Source: Alphaproteobacteria bacterium (lineage in GTDB: Bacteria; Pseudomonadota; Alphaproteobacteria; Bin95). From it: a DNA stretch of 55,694 bases. Of the stretch, positions 1 through 9,665 are shown piece by piece; the stretch's first letter is position 1; the number at the start of each line of letters is the position of its first letter. The notes beneath the pieces were generated by a model, which was not told the origin of the DNA, did no database searches, and worked only from the letters and a program-made list of their open reading frames with translations. The DNA is taken from positions 1-55,694 of the forward strand of contig JAJECF010000208.1 of NCBI GenBank assembly GCA_022822125.1, read 5' to 3'. The position numbers and the translations under genes are program-made.

Positions 1-68
1 TCTCCGAACGCCTCGCGGAACGCCGCGTCGCTCAGCCCGCGCACCCGGGATGCCAATTTCAAGCCCAT
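1..68 (-). CDS. N-terminus of an IS1595-like transposase (partial, runs off window)
   Basis: Only the first 22 codons are inside the window, read leftwards from an ATG at 68. The peptide begins MGLKLASRVRGLSDAAF and continues REAFG, which resembles the start of IS1595-family transposases, where a GLSDAxFxxxFG segment precedes the CRAAL/WPDGF zinc-ribbon region. The zinc ribbon and the catalytic domain lie outside, so the assignment rests on this short stretch. The 113 bp between this start and the stop of the next gene hold no other ORF and could include the element's terminal sequence. An insertion sequence at the edge would be consistent with a contig broken at a repeat. Confidence 0.45.
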   Translation of the reverse strand, partial: MGLKLASRVRGLSDAAFREAFG

Positions 69-181
69 TCCGTGACCTCCACCGTAGAGAACCTAAACAG
101 AACATACCTTCTCACAGGCGGAAGCTCAAGGATAAGCAGGTAGATTTTTGACTAGAAAGCGCAGGGAGGCTGAACTGCACT

Positions 182-1249
182 CTACTCCCCCCGCCGGGCG
201 GCGGGCCAGAGCATGCGGGCCAGCAGGGCGGCGCCTATGACCACGACGAAGAGGCGCCCGGTGTGGTGGGTGGCCACGAAGGCGACGTCGATGTCGAGCG
301 ACAGCGCGATCAGGTTCATTTCCGCGAAGCCGCCGGGCGTGTAGGCAAGGTGGACGGCCTTGAAATCGAAGCCGCCCAGCGTCGCGACGAGGGCCGCGAC
401 AAGGAATGCCAGCGCCAGAAACAGCGCGTAATACATGACCGAGACGGCGACCGTGCGCCCCAGTTCCCGAGGCCGGACGCCGACGAAGCGGGCGCCCGCG
501 CCGCAGCCGATGAACACCTGCGCCGCCGCCAGCAGTTCGGTCGGCGGGCGGGAGTCGGTCAGGCCGCCGATATGGGCTGCCGCGCTTACCAGCATCGGCC
601 CGACCATCTGCCAGGCCGGAATGCGCAGCAGCTTCGCCGCCCCGCCGCCGATGACGGCGGACGCCGTGAGCACCATCCAGTCATGGAGGCTGAGATCCGT
701 CAGCCGGGAGCCGCCGAGATCGGGCGGTGGCACATAATCGGCGAGCAGCCGATAGGCCGGCGGCACGATGAACATCACCATCAGGATGCGGGTGGAGTGG
801 GAGAGCAGGATGGCGCGTTCGTCCGCTCCCATGGAGGGGCCGAGCAGCGCCATCTCCCCGAGGCCGCCCGGCGCGGCGCAGAAGAAGGCCGTGCGCCGGT
901 CCATGCGGCCGACCCGGCGGAAGAACCATGCCCCGGCCGCCGCGCCGGCGATAGTGAAGGCGAGCATGCCGGCGAACACCCCGCCCCAGGTCGCCAGCCG
1001 GTCGAGCACGTCGGGCGCAAAGGCGGCGCCCAGCATGACGCCCAGCACAACCATCCACACGCGGCGCACATCGTTCGGCATATAGAGGCGCACGCCCGCA
1101 AGCGCCGCGACGGTGCAGGCGAACAGGCTGCCCATCATCCAGGGCAGGGGGCTCTGGATCAGGGTGAACAGGTAGCCGCCGCAAGCGCCGATGGCGAGCG
1201 TCTTGAGAAGCAGGGGCCAATTCTGCGCGAGTTCGCGCAATCCGCGCAT
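182..1249 (-). CDS. AbrB-family integral membrane protein
   Basis: About 355 residues, almost entirely hydrophobic helices, with a two-fold internal repeat: a PLPWMMGSLFA segment near residue 35 and an IPAWQMVGPMLVSAAAH segment near residue 210. Each is followed by a glycine-rich APGGLGEMALL or TPGGFAEMNLIAL segment (about 127 and 305). This is the signature of the AbrB duplication family (PF05145), polytopic membrane proteins often misnamed ammonia monooxygenase; substrate unknown. The start is GTG at 1252 or, preferred here, the adjacent ATG at 1249. Either overlaps the TGA of nadK, so the two genes are translationally coupled. Family confident, function not. Confidence 0.85.
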   Translation of the reverse strand: MRGLRELAQNWPLLLKTLAIGACGGYLFTLIQSPLPWMMGSLFACTVAALAGVRLYMPNDVRRVWMVVLGVMLGAAFAPDVLDRLATWGGVFAGMLAFTIAGAAAGAWFFRRVGRMDRRTAFFCAAPGGLGEMALLGPSMGADERAILLSHSTRILMVMFIVPPAYRLLADYVPPPDLGGSRLTDLSLHDWMVLTASAVIGGGAAKLLRIPAWQMVGPMLVSAAAHIGGLTDSRPPTELLAAAQVFIGCGAGARFVGVRPRELGRTVAVSVMYYALFLALAFLVAALVATLGGFDFKAVHLAYTPGGFAEMNLIALSLDIDVAFVATHHTGRLFVVVIGAALLARMLWPAARRGE

Positions 1250-2016
1250 CACGGCTGGAACTGCTCCTTCAGGATACGCTCCTCCAGGCTCCGGTCGGGG
1301 TCGAACAGCAGGCGCAGCTCCGTCCCCTCATCGCGACGCACCAGCACCTCGGCCGTATCGCGCACTTCGGTGAAGTCGGCGACCGCGCTCACCGGCCGCT
1401 TGCGCGCCTCGAGAACGGTCAGCCGCACGGACACCGTGTCCGGCAGGATCGCGCCCGGCCAGCGCCGCGGCCGGAAGGCGCTGATCGGCGTGATGCAGAG
1501 CGACTGGCCCCGAAGCGGCAGGATGGGCCCGTGCGCGGAAAGGTTGTAGGCCGTGCTGCCGGCGGGCGTCGCGACGATGACGCCGTCGCACATCAGCTCC
1601 TCCATCCGCACGACGCCGTCTATCTCGATGCGCAGCTTCGCCGTCTGCCGCGTCTCGCGCAGCAGCGAGACCTCGTTGATGGCGCGCGCCCGGCGCATCT
1701 GCCCGGCAAGCGTGCGCGTCTCCATCAGCAGCGGGTGGAGGCTGACCGTCTCGGCGGCGGCGATCCGGTCCGGCAGGTCCTCGACGCGAAACCCGTTCAT
1801 CAGGAAGCCGACGCTGCCGCGGTTCATGCCGTAAATCGGCAGCAGGCGGTCGCCCAGGCCGTGCAGCGTCTCCAGCATGAAGCCGTCGCCGCCGAGCGCC
1901 ACGACGATATCCGCCTCGGCCGGCAGCCTGTCGCCGTAAGCGGCGGCGAGCTCCCGGCGGGCCTGCTGCGCCGCAGGCGTCTCGGCGGCAACGAACGCCA
2001 GGCGCGGACGGGGCAT
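1249..2016 (-). CDS. nadK: NAD kinase
   Basis: Phosphorylates NAD to NADP in the cytoplasm with ATP or polyphosphate. The 255-residue length matches short alphaproteobacterial NAD kinases. Visible signatures are the GGDG motif in [10 protein letters not shown] (residues 42-45, phosphate binding), [13 protein letters not shown] (62-74), and the second nucleotide motif [20 protein letters not shown]. It lies 17 bp downstream of moaA and its stop overlaps the start of the AbrB-type gene, so the three are probably one transcript. No frameshift or missing key residue is visible. Confidence 0.95.
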   Translation of the reverse strand: MPRPRLAFVAAETPAAQQARRELAAAYGDRLPAEADIVVALGGDGFMLETLHGLGDRLLPIYGMNRGSVGFLMNGFRVEDLPDRIAAAETVSLHPLLMETRTLAGQMRRARAINEVSLLRETRQTAKLRIEIDGVVRMEELMCDGVIVATPAGSTAYNLSAHGPILPLRGQSLCITPISAFRPRRWPGAILPDTVSVRLTVLEARKRPVSAVADFTEVRDTAEVLVRRDEGTELRLLFDPDRSLEERILKEQFQP

Positions 2017-2033
2017 CGAAATAGGCGGCCGCG

Positions 2034-3056
2034 TCAGCCGCCGGTCACGCTCATATGGCGCGGCACGGAGACAGCGCCCCGCCGCCGGTCGATGACGAAA
2101 TCATGGCCCTTGGGCTTGCGCGAGATCGCCTCGCGCACAGCCTCCTCCAACAAGGCGTCGCCCTCTTCGGCCCTGAGCGGCGCGCGGAGGTCGGCCGCGT
2201 CCTCCTGGCCGAGGCACATATAGAGCGTGCCCGTGCAGGTGAGCCGCACCCGGTTGCAGCTTTCGCAGAAATTATGCGTGAGCGGCGTGATGAAGCCGAT
2301 CCGCCCGCCGGTCTCCTCCACCACGGAATACCGCGCGGGGCCACCCGTCGCATAATCGGTCTCGGACAGCGTCCAGTTGCGCTCGATCTTCGCCCGCACC
2401 ATCGAGAGCGGCATATACTGGTCGAGGCGGTCTTCGCCGATGTCCCCCATCGGCATGACCTCGATGATGACGAGGTCGAAGCCCCGTTCGCCGCACCAGG
2501 CGATCATGGCGTCGAACTCGTCGTCATTGACGCCGCGCAGCGCGACCATATTGATCTTCACCGCCAGCCCGGCGGCCTTGGCCGCATCGAGCCCAGCCAT
2601 GACCTGCTCGAACCGCCCCCAGCGGGTGATGGCCTTGAACTTCGCCGGGTCGAGCGTGTCGAGCGATACATTCACCCGGCGCATGCCGGCTTCGTAAAGG
2701 CCCTCCGAAAAGCGGCCGAGCTGGCTGCCATTCGTGGTGATGGTGAGCTCTTCCAGCCCGCCCCCGTCTAGATGGCGGCCGAGCGAGCGGATCAACTGCA
2801 TCGCATTGCGCCGCATCAGCGGCTCGCCGCCGGTGAGGCGCAGCTTGGTCACGCCCATGCGAACGAAGGCGCTGCACAGCCGGTCGAGCTCCTCCAGCGT
2901 CAGCAGGTCCCGCTTCGGCAGGAACGTCATGTGCTCCGACATGCAATAGACGCAGCGGAAGTCGCACCGGTCGGTCACCGAGACGCGCAGATAGGTAATC
3001 TCGCGCCCGAACGGATCGACAATCGGCGCTGCGCCGCCCCAGGGGCCGCCGTCCAT
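2034..3056 (-). CDS. moaA: GTP 3',8-cyclase MoaA (molybdenum cofactor biosynthesis)
   Basis: Radical SAM enzyme that with MoaC turns GTP into cyclic pyranopterin monophosphate, the first step of molybdopterin synthesis. The 340-residue product carries the radical-SAM cysteines CDFRCVYC (31, 35, 38), the [11 protein letters not shown]-binding motif near 76-83, and the C-terminal cluster [13 protein letters not shown] that ligates the second 4Fe-4S. It ends in Gly-Gly (SVTGG), the conserved tail inserted into the active site. No other mo-cofactor gene is in the window. First gene of the moaA-nadK-AbrB run. Confidence 0.96.
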   Translation of the reverse strand: MDGGPWGGAAPIVDPFGREITYLRVSVTDRCDFRCVYCMSEHMTFLPKRDLLTLEELDRLCSAFVRMGVTKLRLTGGEPLMRRNAMQLIRSLGRHLDGGGLEELTITTNGSQLGRFSEGLYEAGMRRVNVSLDTLDPAKFKAITRWGRFEQVMAGLDAAKAAGLAVKINMVALRGVNDDEFDAMIAWCGERGFDLVIIEVMPMGDIGEDRLDQYMPLSMVRAKIERNWTLSETDYATGGPARYSVVEETGGRIGFITPLTHNFCESCNRVRLTCTGTLYMCLGQEDAADLRAPLRAEEGDALLEEAVREAISRKPKGHDFVIDRRRGAVSVPRHMSVTGG

Positions 3057-3160
3057 CGTTGAAAGCCCTCCTCCACCCAGTGCGGCTCAATATAGAGAGC
3101 GAGCGCCCGCCCCGCCAGTCCCAACCCATGGACTATCGCATTCGAGGCCGAATACGCCGC

Positions 3161-3589
3161 TCATTGGTTTGCCTCCGAAGCATTGTCCTGGAGCTCCCGC
3201 ACGCTTCCGCGAAAATCTACATCCGGAATGATCTGCTGCGGCTTGAAGGTGACGCGGTGATGGAACACGCTCACATCGACCGTGTGCAGTTGCTCGGCGA
3301 AATAGGTGACATTGTCCGACAGTCCCAAAAAGTGTTTCCGATATTGCTGCGGACCGATCTTGCAGGTGACTTCGAGCTGGATTTTCTGGTCTTCGATAGA
3401 GCAACGTCCCTCTATGGTGAGCATGTAGGAATCGGTGATTCCGTTGTAGAAGACGATCCGGCGGTCGACCTCGAAATTGTCGGCCGCCTTCGAGAGGTTG
3501 CGCGACGCAATCTGCGCATCGTCCTGACACGCCGCCAAAAGTCCGGCGGCGCAAGCAGCCATCACGGCTGCCTGCACGGTTTTCCTCAT
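3161..3589 (-). CDS. Phage-type beta-sandwich lipoprotein
   Basis: 142 residues with a lipoprotein signal: MRK, a hydrophobic stretch, then LLAAC with the lipidated cysteine at 21. The mature part reads NLSKAADNFEVDRRIVFYNGITDSYMLTIEG followed by a SDNVTYFAEQ segment and VTFKPQQIIPDVDFR (written here in pieces of one continuous protein). I recognise this pattern from small beta-sandwich lipoproteins encoded by tailed phages and prophages. No other phage gene is adjacent, so this is a solitary phage-derived gene or a host member of the family. Expected location is a periplasm-facing membrane leaflet; role unknown. The 105 bp to moaA suggest a separate or loosely linked transcript. Confidence 0.6.
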   Translation of the reverse strand: MRKTVQAAVMAACAAGLLAACQDDAQIASRNLSKAADNFEVDRRIVFYNGITDSYMLTIEGRCSIEDQKIQLEVTCKIGPQQYRKHFLGLSDNVTYFAEQLHTVDVSVFHHRVTFKPQQIIPDVDFRGSVRELQDNASEANQ

Positions 3590-3719
3590 TGATTCTCTTC
3601 CCTTGTTTCTGGCCTATTCCCAACGAGTCCCCCTTTGTTCTGTCAAGGATTTTATGGAACATATAAAGAACTTATGAAAAGGATGTCAAGCGTGAGCATA
3701 ACGACCCGACAGCCCGGCT

Positions 3720-3996
3720 AGAGCGGTATCCGACCGGTTTGAAACGGGCAGCGGCCCTTCGACAGGCTCAGGACAGGCCCTTCGATACGCGCCCGCTGAC
3801 GCGGTCGCTACTCAGTGTGAGGAAGGGGATGGAGGCGCGTTCCAAGGCTTCCTCATCCCGAGTAGCGGCGAAGCCGCGTATCGAACCTCATCCTGAGTAG
3901 CGGCGAAGCCGCGTATCGAAGGGCCTGTCCTGAGCCTGTCCTGAGCTTGTCGAAGGGGACGGCCGGACTTCGGTTTCAGCCTGAAAGAGTTCCGCT
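3720..3996. repeat. Cluster of dispersed intergenic repeats
   Basis: The gap between the lipoprotein and the alcohol dehydrogenase is filled by short repeats seen again at 21.6-22.3 kb and 53.1-53.2 kb. One type is CCCTTCGACAGGCTCAGGAC (3755-3774), with its inverse near 3937-3958. The other is GTAGCGGCGAAGCCGCGTAT, present twice (3862-3881 and 3897-3916), with a GCGGCGAAGCCGC dyad able to fold as a hairpin. The ATCC TGAG / GATACGCG parts occur in both orientations. They resemble dispersed palindromic elements in many alphaproteobacterial genomes and may act as a bidirectional terminator here. No ORF with coding character lies in the segment. Confidence 0.8.
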
Positions 3997-5169
3997 CTAA
4001 AGCGCACTCTCGAGGATTTCCAGGATATCCCCGACGCCGCGCACCGGGCGCGGATTGGCGTGGACGAAGGGCTCGCGCATCGCCTGTTCCGCGATTTCCG
4101 GGAACCGGTCCCGCCCGACGCCGACATCGCCGAGGCGCGACGGCAGGCCCAGCCGCGCAACCAGTTCCGCGACGAGATCGGCGGCGGGGCGGTCCGGCTG
4201 TCCCATCGCTTCCGACACGAGCCGCTGGCGCTCCGCCCCTGTCCGCCGGTTCCAGCGCAGCACCGGCGCCAGCATGATGCAGGAGGTATAGCCGTGCGGC
4301 ACGTCGCAGGCGCCGCCCAGCACATGGCCGATGCCGTGGCTCGCGCCGACCGGCACGCCTGCTGTCACGCCGGTCATGGACATCCAGGCGCCGAGCTGGC
4401 TTTCGAGTCGCGCTTCCACATCCTCCGGCGCGGCCTTCGATGCCGCGAGCGAGCGGGCCAGAAGCTTCAGGGCCTGGAGGTTCATGCCGTCGGTATAGGC
4501 ATTGGCGCCAGGCGCGCAAAGGCCCTCGACCGCATGGTCCACAGCGCGGATGCCGGTCGAGAACCACAGCCACTCCGGCGTGTGCAGGGCAGCCCAGGGG
4601 TCGAGCACCACAGAGGTGGGGATCATGTCCGGGTGCTCATAGCCCTGCTTCTCCGGGATGCGCGTGTCGGTGCTGCCCTGGTAGTGGTAATACTCGCCGC
4701 CCGAAAGCGTCGTCGGCACGGCGATCTGGCCGATATCGGGTCCCCGGAATTCGGGCTTCGTCTTCGTGCCGTCGGGCGCCACGACCGTGCGGAACGGCTC
4801 CATGTCGTCCACGGTTTCGAGACCGTGCGCCAGCGCCAGCCGCGCCATCTTGCCGACGCCGGAGGCCGAACTGCCGCCGACGGTGACGATCAGGTCCGCC
4901 TTCGCGGCGCGGGCGTCGCGCGCCGCCGCAATCACCGTCTCCCGGTGGACATGGGCCGGAATGCCTTCGAACAGTCCCGCCATGCGGTTGCCGAGTGCGC
5001 GCGCGATGCCGGAGACGACATCGCTGTCGCGGTTCAGCGTCCGGCTGACGATAAGGAAGACGCGCGCCGCCCCGAGCCGCCGGGCCTCTTCGGCGACAAC
5101 CTCAGCAGCGGGCCGGCCCCACACGACCCTCTGCATCCGCGAGAATACGACCTGCCCCGCCTTCGCCAT
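3997..5169 (-). CDS. Iron-containing alcohol dehydrogenase (maleylacetate reductase-like)
   Basis: 390 residues of the group III metal-dependent alcohol dehydrogenase fold. The NAD-binding motif TVGGSSASGVGK sits at about 96-107. Candidate metal ligands are the Asp in TSVVLDPW, the His in AVDHAVEG, and histidines in GASHGIGHVLGG and DVPHGYTS. Family members reduce maleylacetate, oxidise primary alcohols or act as hydroxyacid-oxoacid transhydrogenases; the substrate is undetermined. The gene follows the squalene/phytoene-synthase-like gene with a 3-bp gap, so they are co-transcribed. No ring-cleavage hydroxylase is adjacent, and pcaHG lie 11 kb away on the other strand. Confidence 0.88.
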   Translation of the reverse strand: MAKAGQVVFSRMQRVVWGRPAAEVVAEEARRLGAARVFLIVSRTLNRDSDVVSGIARALGNRMAGLFEGIPAHVHRETVIAAARDARAAKADLIVTVGGSSASGVGKMARLALAHGLETVDDMEPFRTVVAPDGTKTKPEFRGPDIGQIAVPTTLSGGEYYHYQGSTDTRIPEKQGYEHPDMIPTSVVLDPWAALHTPEWLWFSTGIRAVDHAVEGLCAPGANAYTDGMNLQALKLLARSLAASKAAPEDVEARLESQLGAWMSMTGVTAGVPVGASHGIGHVLGGACDVPHGYTSCIMLAPVLRWNRRTGAERQRLVSEAMGQPDRPAADLVAELVARLGLPSRLGDVGVGRDRFPEIAEQAMREPFVHANPRPVRGVGDILEILESAL

Positions 5170-5172
5170 GCC

Positions 5173-5883
5173 TCATCCCCTCCCGAATGCAATGCGCCAG
5201 CCCCTCAGCCGCAACGGCTCGGACGCGCGCGAATCGGCGAGATCGTAGCCCAGCCGGTCGAGTTTTCGGATATAGGCGCGCGCCAGCACGGCGAGCGCGC
5301 GCCCATAGCCGTCCGCGCCGGACGCCAGCAGCGCCCCGGCGTCCTCTGCAATGGCGCGCGGTTCGGCGCCCTCCGGCAATGTCCAGCGGAAGAAGGCGGC
5401 GGCGCGCAGCCAACCGATGAGCGCCCAGGCCGTGCCGACATCCTCGCCGCCCGCCCGCCCGCTCACGATTCGGCCCGCAAGCGCGGCCAGCGCGCCGCCC
5501 GTCTCCCGCGCATAGGCCGACAGGTCGGCGGGCGGCGACGCATCCAAGTCCATTTCCCGCGCATCGAGGAGCCGGCGGAAACAATCGCCCGGCAAATCGT
5601 GCTTGCGGATGGCTGCGGCCAGCGGCTGCAGCACGGCGTGGCGCCGCTCCCGCCCCGAGGCAACCTCGTCGAGCGCGTCGCGCCACCACTGCAGCCGCAT
5701 GGCGCCGAGCGCAGGCTCGCCCGCGGTCTCGCGCAGATGCGCGACCTCGAGATTGAAGGCGTGCAACGCATAGAGGCCGGGCCGCGCCGCCGCCGGCTGG
5801 AAGGCGATGACTGCCGCCCGGTCCGGGTCGAAACGGCGCACGCGCTCCCTGCAATAGGAGTCGTCATTGCTCTGATCGGCCAT
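5173..5883 (-). CDS. Squalene/phytoene synthase family protein, NDUFAF6-like
   Basis: 236 residues of the trans-isoprenyl diphosphate synthase fold, shorter than true squalene or phytoene synthases (about 280-350). The region that carries the first Asp-rich motif in active enzymes reads YALHAFNLEVAHLRE, with Asn/Glu instead of DxxxD. The next motif, LGAMRLQWWRDALDEV, matches the complex I assembly factor NDUFAF6 pattern (AFNVELA, then GLMRMQFWK). I infer a non-catalytic, NDUFAF6-type role rather than terpene synthesis. Start ATG at 5883. Directly upstream of the iron alcohol dehydrogenase. Confidence 0.75.
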   Translation of the reverse strand: MADQSNDDSYCRERVRRFDPDRAAVIAFQPAAARPGLYALHAFNLEVAHLRETAGEPALGAMRLQWWRDALDEVASGRERRHAVLQPLAAAIRKHDLPGDCFRRLLDAREMDLDASPPADLSAYARETGGALAALAGRIVSGRAGGEDVGTAWALIGWLRAAAFFRWTLPEGAEPRAIAEDAGALLASGADGYGRALAVLARAYIRKLDRLGYDLADSRASEPLRLRGWRIAFGRG

Positions 5884-6118
5884 AGCTCAACATCTTCGGC
5901 ACGGGACGGAACCGGCCGCAGTCTCCAAGAAGGGACGATGAGCGCCCCGCCGCGTCCCGGCAAGACCTTCGGGGACAGGAATTTCCCGGCCGGATTCGCG
6001 GCTGCGGCCCGCTTGTTGAGCCGGTAACGGTAGTTCGCGCGGTTTGTCGAACGGATCGCAAAAGAGGCCGGGCCGGGCTTTGCAAGCCAAAAATCTCCGG
6101 CGGCAAGGCAAACGCTGC

Positions 6119-6149
6119 TTGCTTTTCGACGACGCCCTGCTGCTATAAT
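6119..6149 (+). promoter_or_regulatory. Extended -10 promoter for the small TM peptide / PuuD-like / queG operon
   Basis: A perfect TATAAT lies at 6144-6149 with TGC directly before it (6141-6143), an extended -10. A TTGCTT at 6119-6124 could be the -35, but the 19-bp spacing is long, so the extended -10 probably dominates. The first start codon (6180) is about 30 bp downstream, leaving a short leader with a GGGAGGAG ribosome site. Confidence 0.55.
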
Positions 6150-6179
6150 CGCGCGGAAACCCGGCGGGAGGAGACGTCG

Positions 6180-6275
6180 ATGAAGAACCCCTTGGAATCG
6201 CTCCACATGACTATCGGAATGGGGGTCGTGTTGACCGTCATCCTGATTATCGTCGCCCAGGCAATCGGCGGCTAG
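6180..6275 (+). CDS. 31-residue single-pass membrane peptide
   Basis: ATG at 6180 preceded by GGGAGGAG at a suitable distance. The product starts MKNPLESLHM and contains one hydrophobic helix (MGVVLTVILIIVAQAIGG). It is the first reading frame after the promoter and lies 25 bp before the PuuD-like membrane gene, which has its own AAAAGGAGG ribosome site. The start signal and TM character make translation likely. I recognise no named family; a small subunit of the neighbouring membrane protein is the obvious hypothesis. Confidence 0.6.
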   Translation: MKNPLESLHMTIGMGVVLTVILIIVAQAIGG

Positions 6276-6300
6276 ACGCGGAAAAGGAGGGCGATACGCC

Positions 6301-6803
6301 ATGGAAAATGAATTCCTTCTCCATCTCGTTCGTTGGTTCCATGTGCTGAGCGGCGTGATGTGGATCGGCCTGTTGTGGTACCTGAATTTCGTGCAGGTGC
6401 CGACGATGCCGAAGATCCCCGACGAAATGAAACCCGCCATCGGCAAGCATATTGCGCCGGCGGTGTTGTTCTGGTTCCGCTGGTCGGCAGCCTCGACAGT
6501 GCTTTGGGGCCTGTTGCTGGCTCTCATGCAGGGCACGTTCGGTGACTGGCTCGCCATCGGCCTTGCCGACAGCAGCAGCACGAGCGCCTTTATCGGCATC
6601 GGCATGTGGCTCGGCCTCATCATGGCCTTCAATGTCTGGTTCGTGATCTGGCCCAGCCAGAAGATCGCGCTCGGCATCGTGGATGCGCCCGACGCCCAGA
6701 AGCCTCCGGCGGCGCGCCGGGCGCTCCTGTTCTCGCGCACCAACACCATGCTGTCGATTCCGATGCTTTACGGCATGCTGGCGGCGCAGAACCCGCCATT
6801 CTG

Positions 6804-6804
<1 letters not shown>
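6301..6804 (+). CDS. PuuD-like membrane protein (urate oxidase N-terminal domain)
   Basis: 167 residues matching the N-terminal membrane domain of PuuD-type urate hydroxylases (Urate_ox_N, PF06181): FHVLSGVMWIGLLWYLNF, APAVLFWFRW, MWLGLIMAFNVWFVIWP and ARRALLFSRTNT blocks, with about four membrane helices. Several conserved His (H8, H14, H50) and Arg/Trp residues could hold a redox cofactor. Full PuuD carries a C-terminal cytochrome c domain; there is no CxxCH here, so this is the stand-alone form, and urate oxidation cannot be assumed. Its TGA shares an A with the ATG of queG, and the small TM peptide precedes it in the same operon. Confidence 0.8.
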
Positions 6805-7970
<1,166 letters not shown>

Positions 7971-8630
7971 CCGCCCGCGAAGAAGATCAGCGGCCGGCCG
8001 TCGGCATCGGTCGCCAGCGTCCTGGCGCGGCCGATAAGAATGTCGTGGTCGCCGCCGTCATGGATCGCCTCGGTCGCGCATTCGATCCGGGCAACGGTTC
8101 CCGCCATGAGCGGCGCGCCGCTTGCCTCGCCGATGGAATAGTCGAGTTCGTGCCAGGGGCGGGGCTCGTTCTTGGTCGCGAAAATCGAGGAGAGCGCCGA
8201 CTGGTCCTCCGCCAGCACATTGACCGCGAAATGGGTGCTGTCGAGAAAGGCCTGGCGGCAATTGGCATCCTTGTCGAGGCAGAACAGCACCAGCGGCGGC
8301 TCCAGCGACAGCGAGCTGAAGGACCCGATGGTCACGCCGTGCATTTCCCCGTCCCGCGCCGTGGTCGTAATCACGGTCACGCCGGTCGGCATTCGCCCGA
8401 GCGTATCCCGAAAGGCGCGTGGCTCGACAGTCATTCCCGGGTTTCCCCTCCCGCTCCGGCGCGACGCCCGCCCCTTGTATCCGAACCGGCGGCTGGAGCG
8501 TTGTGTCATTCATCCTATTGGCCCCCGTGCCGACGCGCAAACGGGGATTGGCGCCGGAAACGGGGCGGCACTTGCCGCGCCGGCGGCGGTTCGGCCATAT
8601 AGAGGCCGGAAGCATTTGGGGGAAAGCTGC

Positions 8631-9665
8631 GTGGAATACCGCAATCTCGGGCGGAGCGGGCTCAAGGTCTCGAAACTCTGCCTGGGCGCCATGATGTTCG
8701 GCGGGCCGACGGCGCCCGAAGACGCCGAGAGCATGATCGACGATGCCCGGGCTGCGGGCGTCAACTTCATCGACACGGCGGACGGCTACAACCGCGGGCG
8801 GTCCGAAGAAGTCGTCGGGCGGGCGGTGGCGCGCGACCGCGACGACTGGGTCATCGCCACCAAGCTCTTCACCCGCATGGAGGACGGACCGAACGGAGGC
8901 GGCCTCTCGCGCAAATGGACGATGCGCGCCTGCGAGGCCAGCCTGAAGCGCCTCGGCACCGACCGGATCGACCTCTACTACCTGCACAAGGAAGACCCGG
9001 GCACGCCGCTCGAAGAGACCGTGCGGGCGATGGACGACCTGATCCGCGCCGGCAAGGCGCTCTATTACGGCGTCTCGAACTACCGCTCCTGGAGGATTGC
9101 GGAACTCTGCCGCATCGCGGACGCCATGGGCGCGCCGCGGCCGATAGCCAGCCAGCCCTATTACAACGCCGTCAACCGCATGCCGGAGACGGAGCACCTG
9201 CCGGCCTGCAATTGGTTCGGACTCGGCGTCGTGCCCTACAGCCCGGTCGCGCGCGGCGTGCTGACGGGTAAATACCGCCCCGGCGCCGAGCCGGACTCCG
9301 GCAGCCGGGCGGCGCGCGGCGACCGGCGCATCCGCGAGACGGAACTGCGGGACGAATCGCTGGCGATCGCGGAGAAGATCGTCGCTCATGCGAAGCGGCG
9401 CGGCATGACCGCTGCGCAATTCGCGACGCTCTGGGTGCTGAACAACCGCTTCGTGACCTCGGTTATCGCCGGACCGCGGACCCGTGCGCAGTGGCTCGAT
9501 TATCTGGGCGCGATGGAGCACGCATTCACCGCCGAGGACGAAGCTCTGATCGATGCCCTTGTCGCGCCCGGCCACCCTTCCACGCCCGGCTACAACGATC
9601 CGCAATATCCCGTAGAGGGCCGGCCGGCATGGACCGCCGCGCCAGACCGGGAGGGTATGCAATGA
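8631..9665 (+). CDS. Aldo/keto reductase
   Basis: 344 residues from a GTG at 8631, chosen because GGGGGAAAG precedes it and the protein then begins VEYRNLGRSGLKVSKLCLG, the family N-terminus. The tetrad is visible: Asp and Tyr in FIDTADGYNRG, Lys in WVIATKLF, His in LYYLHKEDP. The late SPVARGVLTGKY block is typical of the voltage-channel-beta/YajO-like branch. NADPH-dependent reduction of a carbonyl is expected; substrate unknown. Its stop overlaps the ATG of the CoA-transferase gene. Confidence 0.9.
   Translation: MEYRNLGRSGLKVSKLCLGAMMFGGPTAPEDAESMIDDARAAGVNFIDTADGYNRGRSEEVVGRAVARDRDDWVIATKLFTRMEDGPNGGGLSRKWTMRACEASLKRLGTDRIDLYYLHKEDPGTPLEETVRAMDDLIRAGKALYYGVSNYRSWRIAELCRIADAMGAPRPIASQPYYNAVNRMPETEHLPACNWFGLGVVPYSPVARGVLTGKYRPGAEPDSGSRAARGDRRIRETELRDESLAIAEKIVAHAKRRGMTAAQFATLWVLNNRFVTSVIAGPRTRAQWLDYLGAMEHAFTAEDEALIDALVAPGHPSTPGYNDPQYPVEGRPAWTAAPDREGMQ

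Noticed and set aside
263..1549. Long plus-strand frame opposite the AbrB and nadK genes
   Set aside because: Arg/His-rich low-complexity translation, antisense shadow of two well-supported genes.
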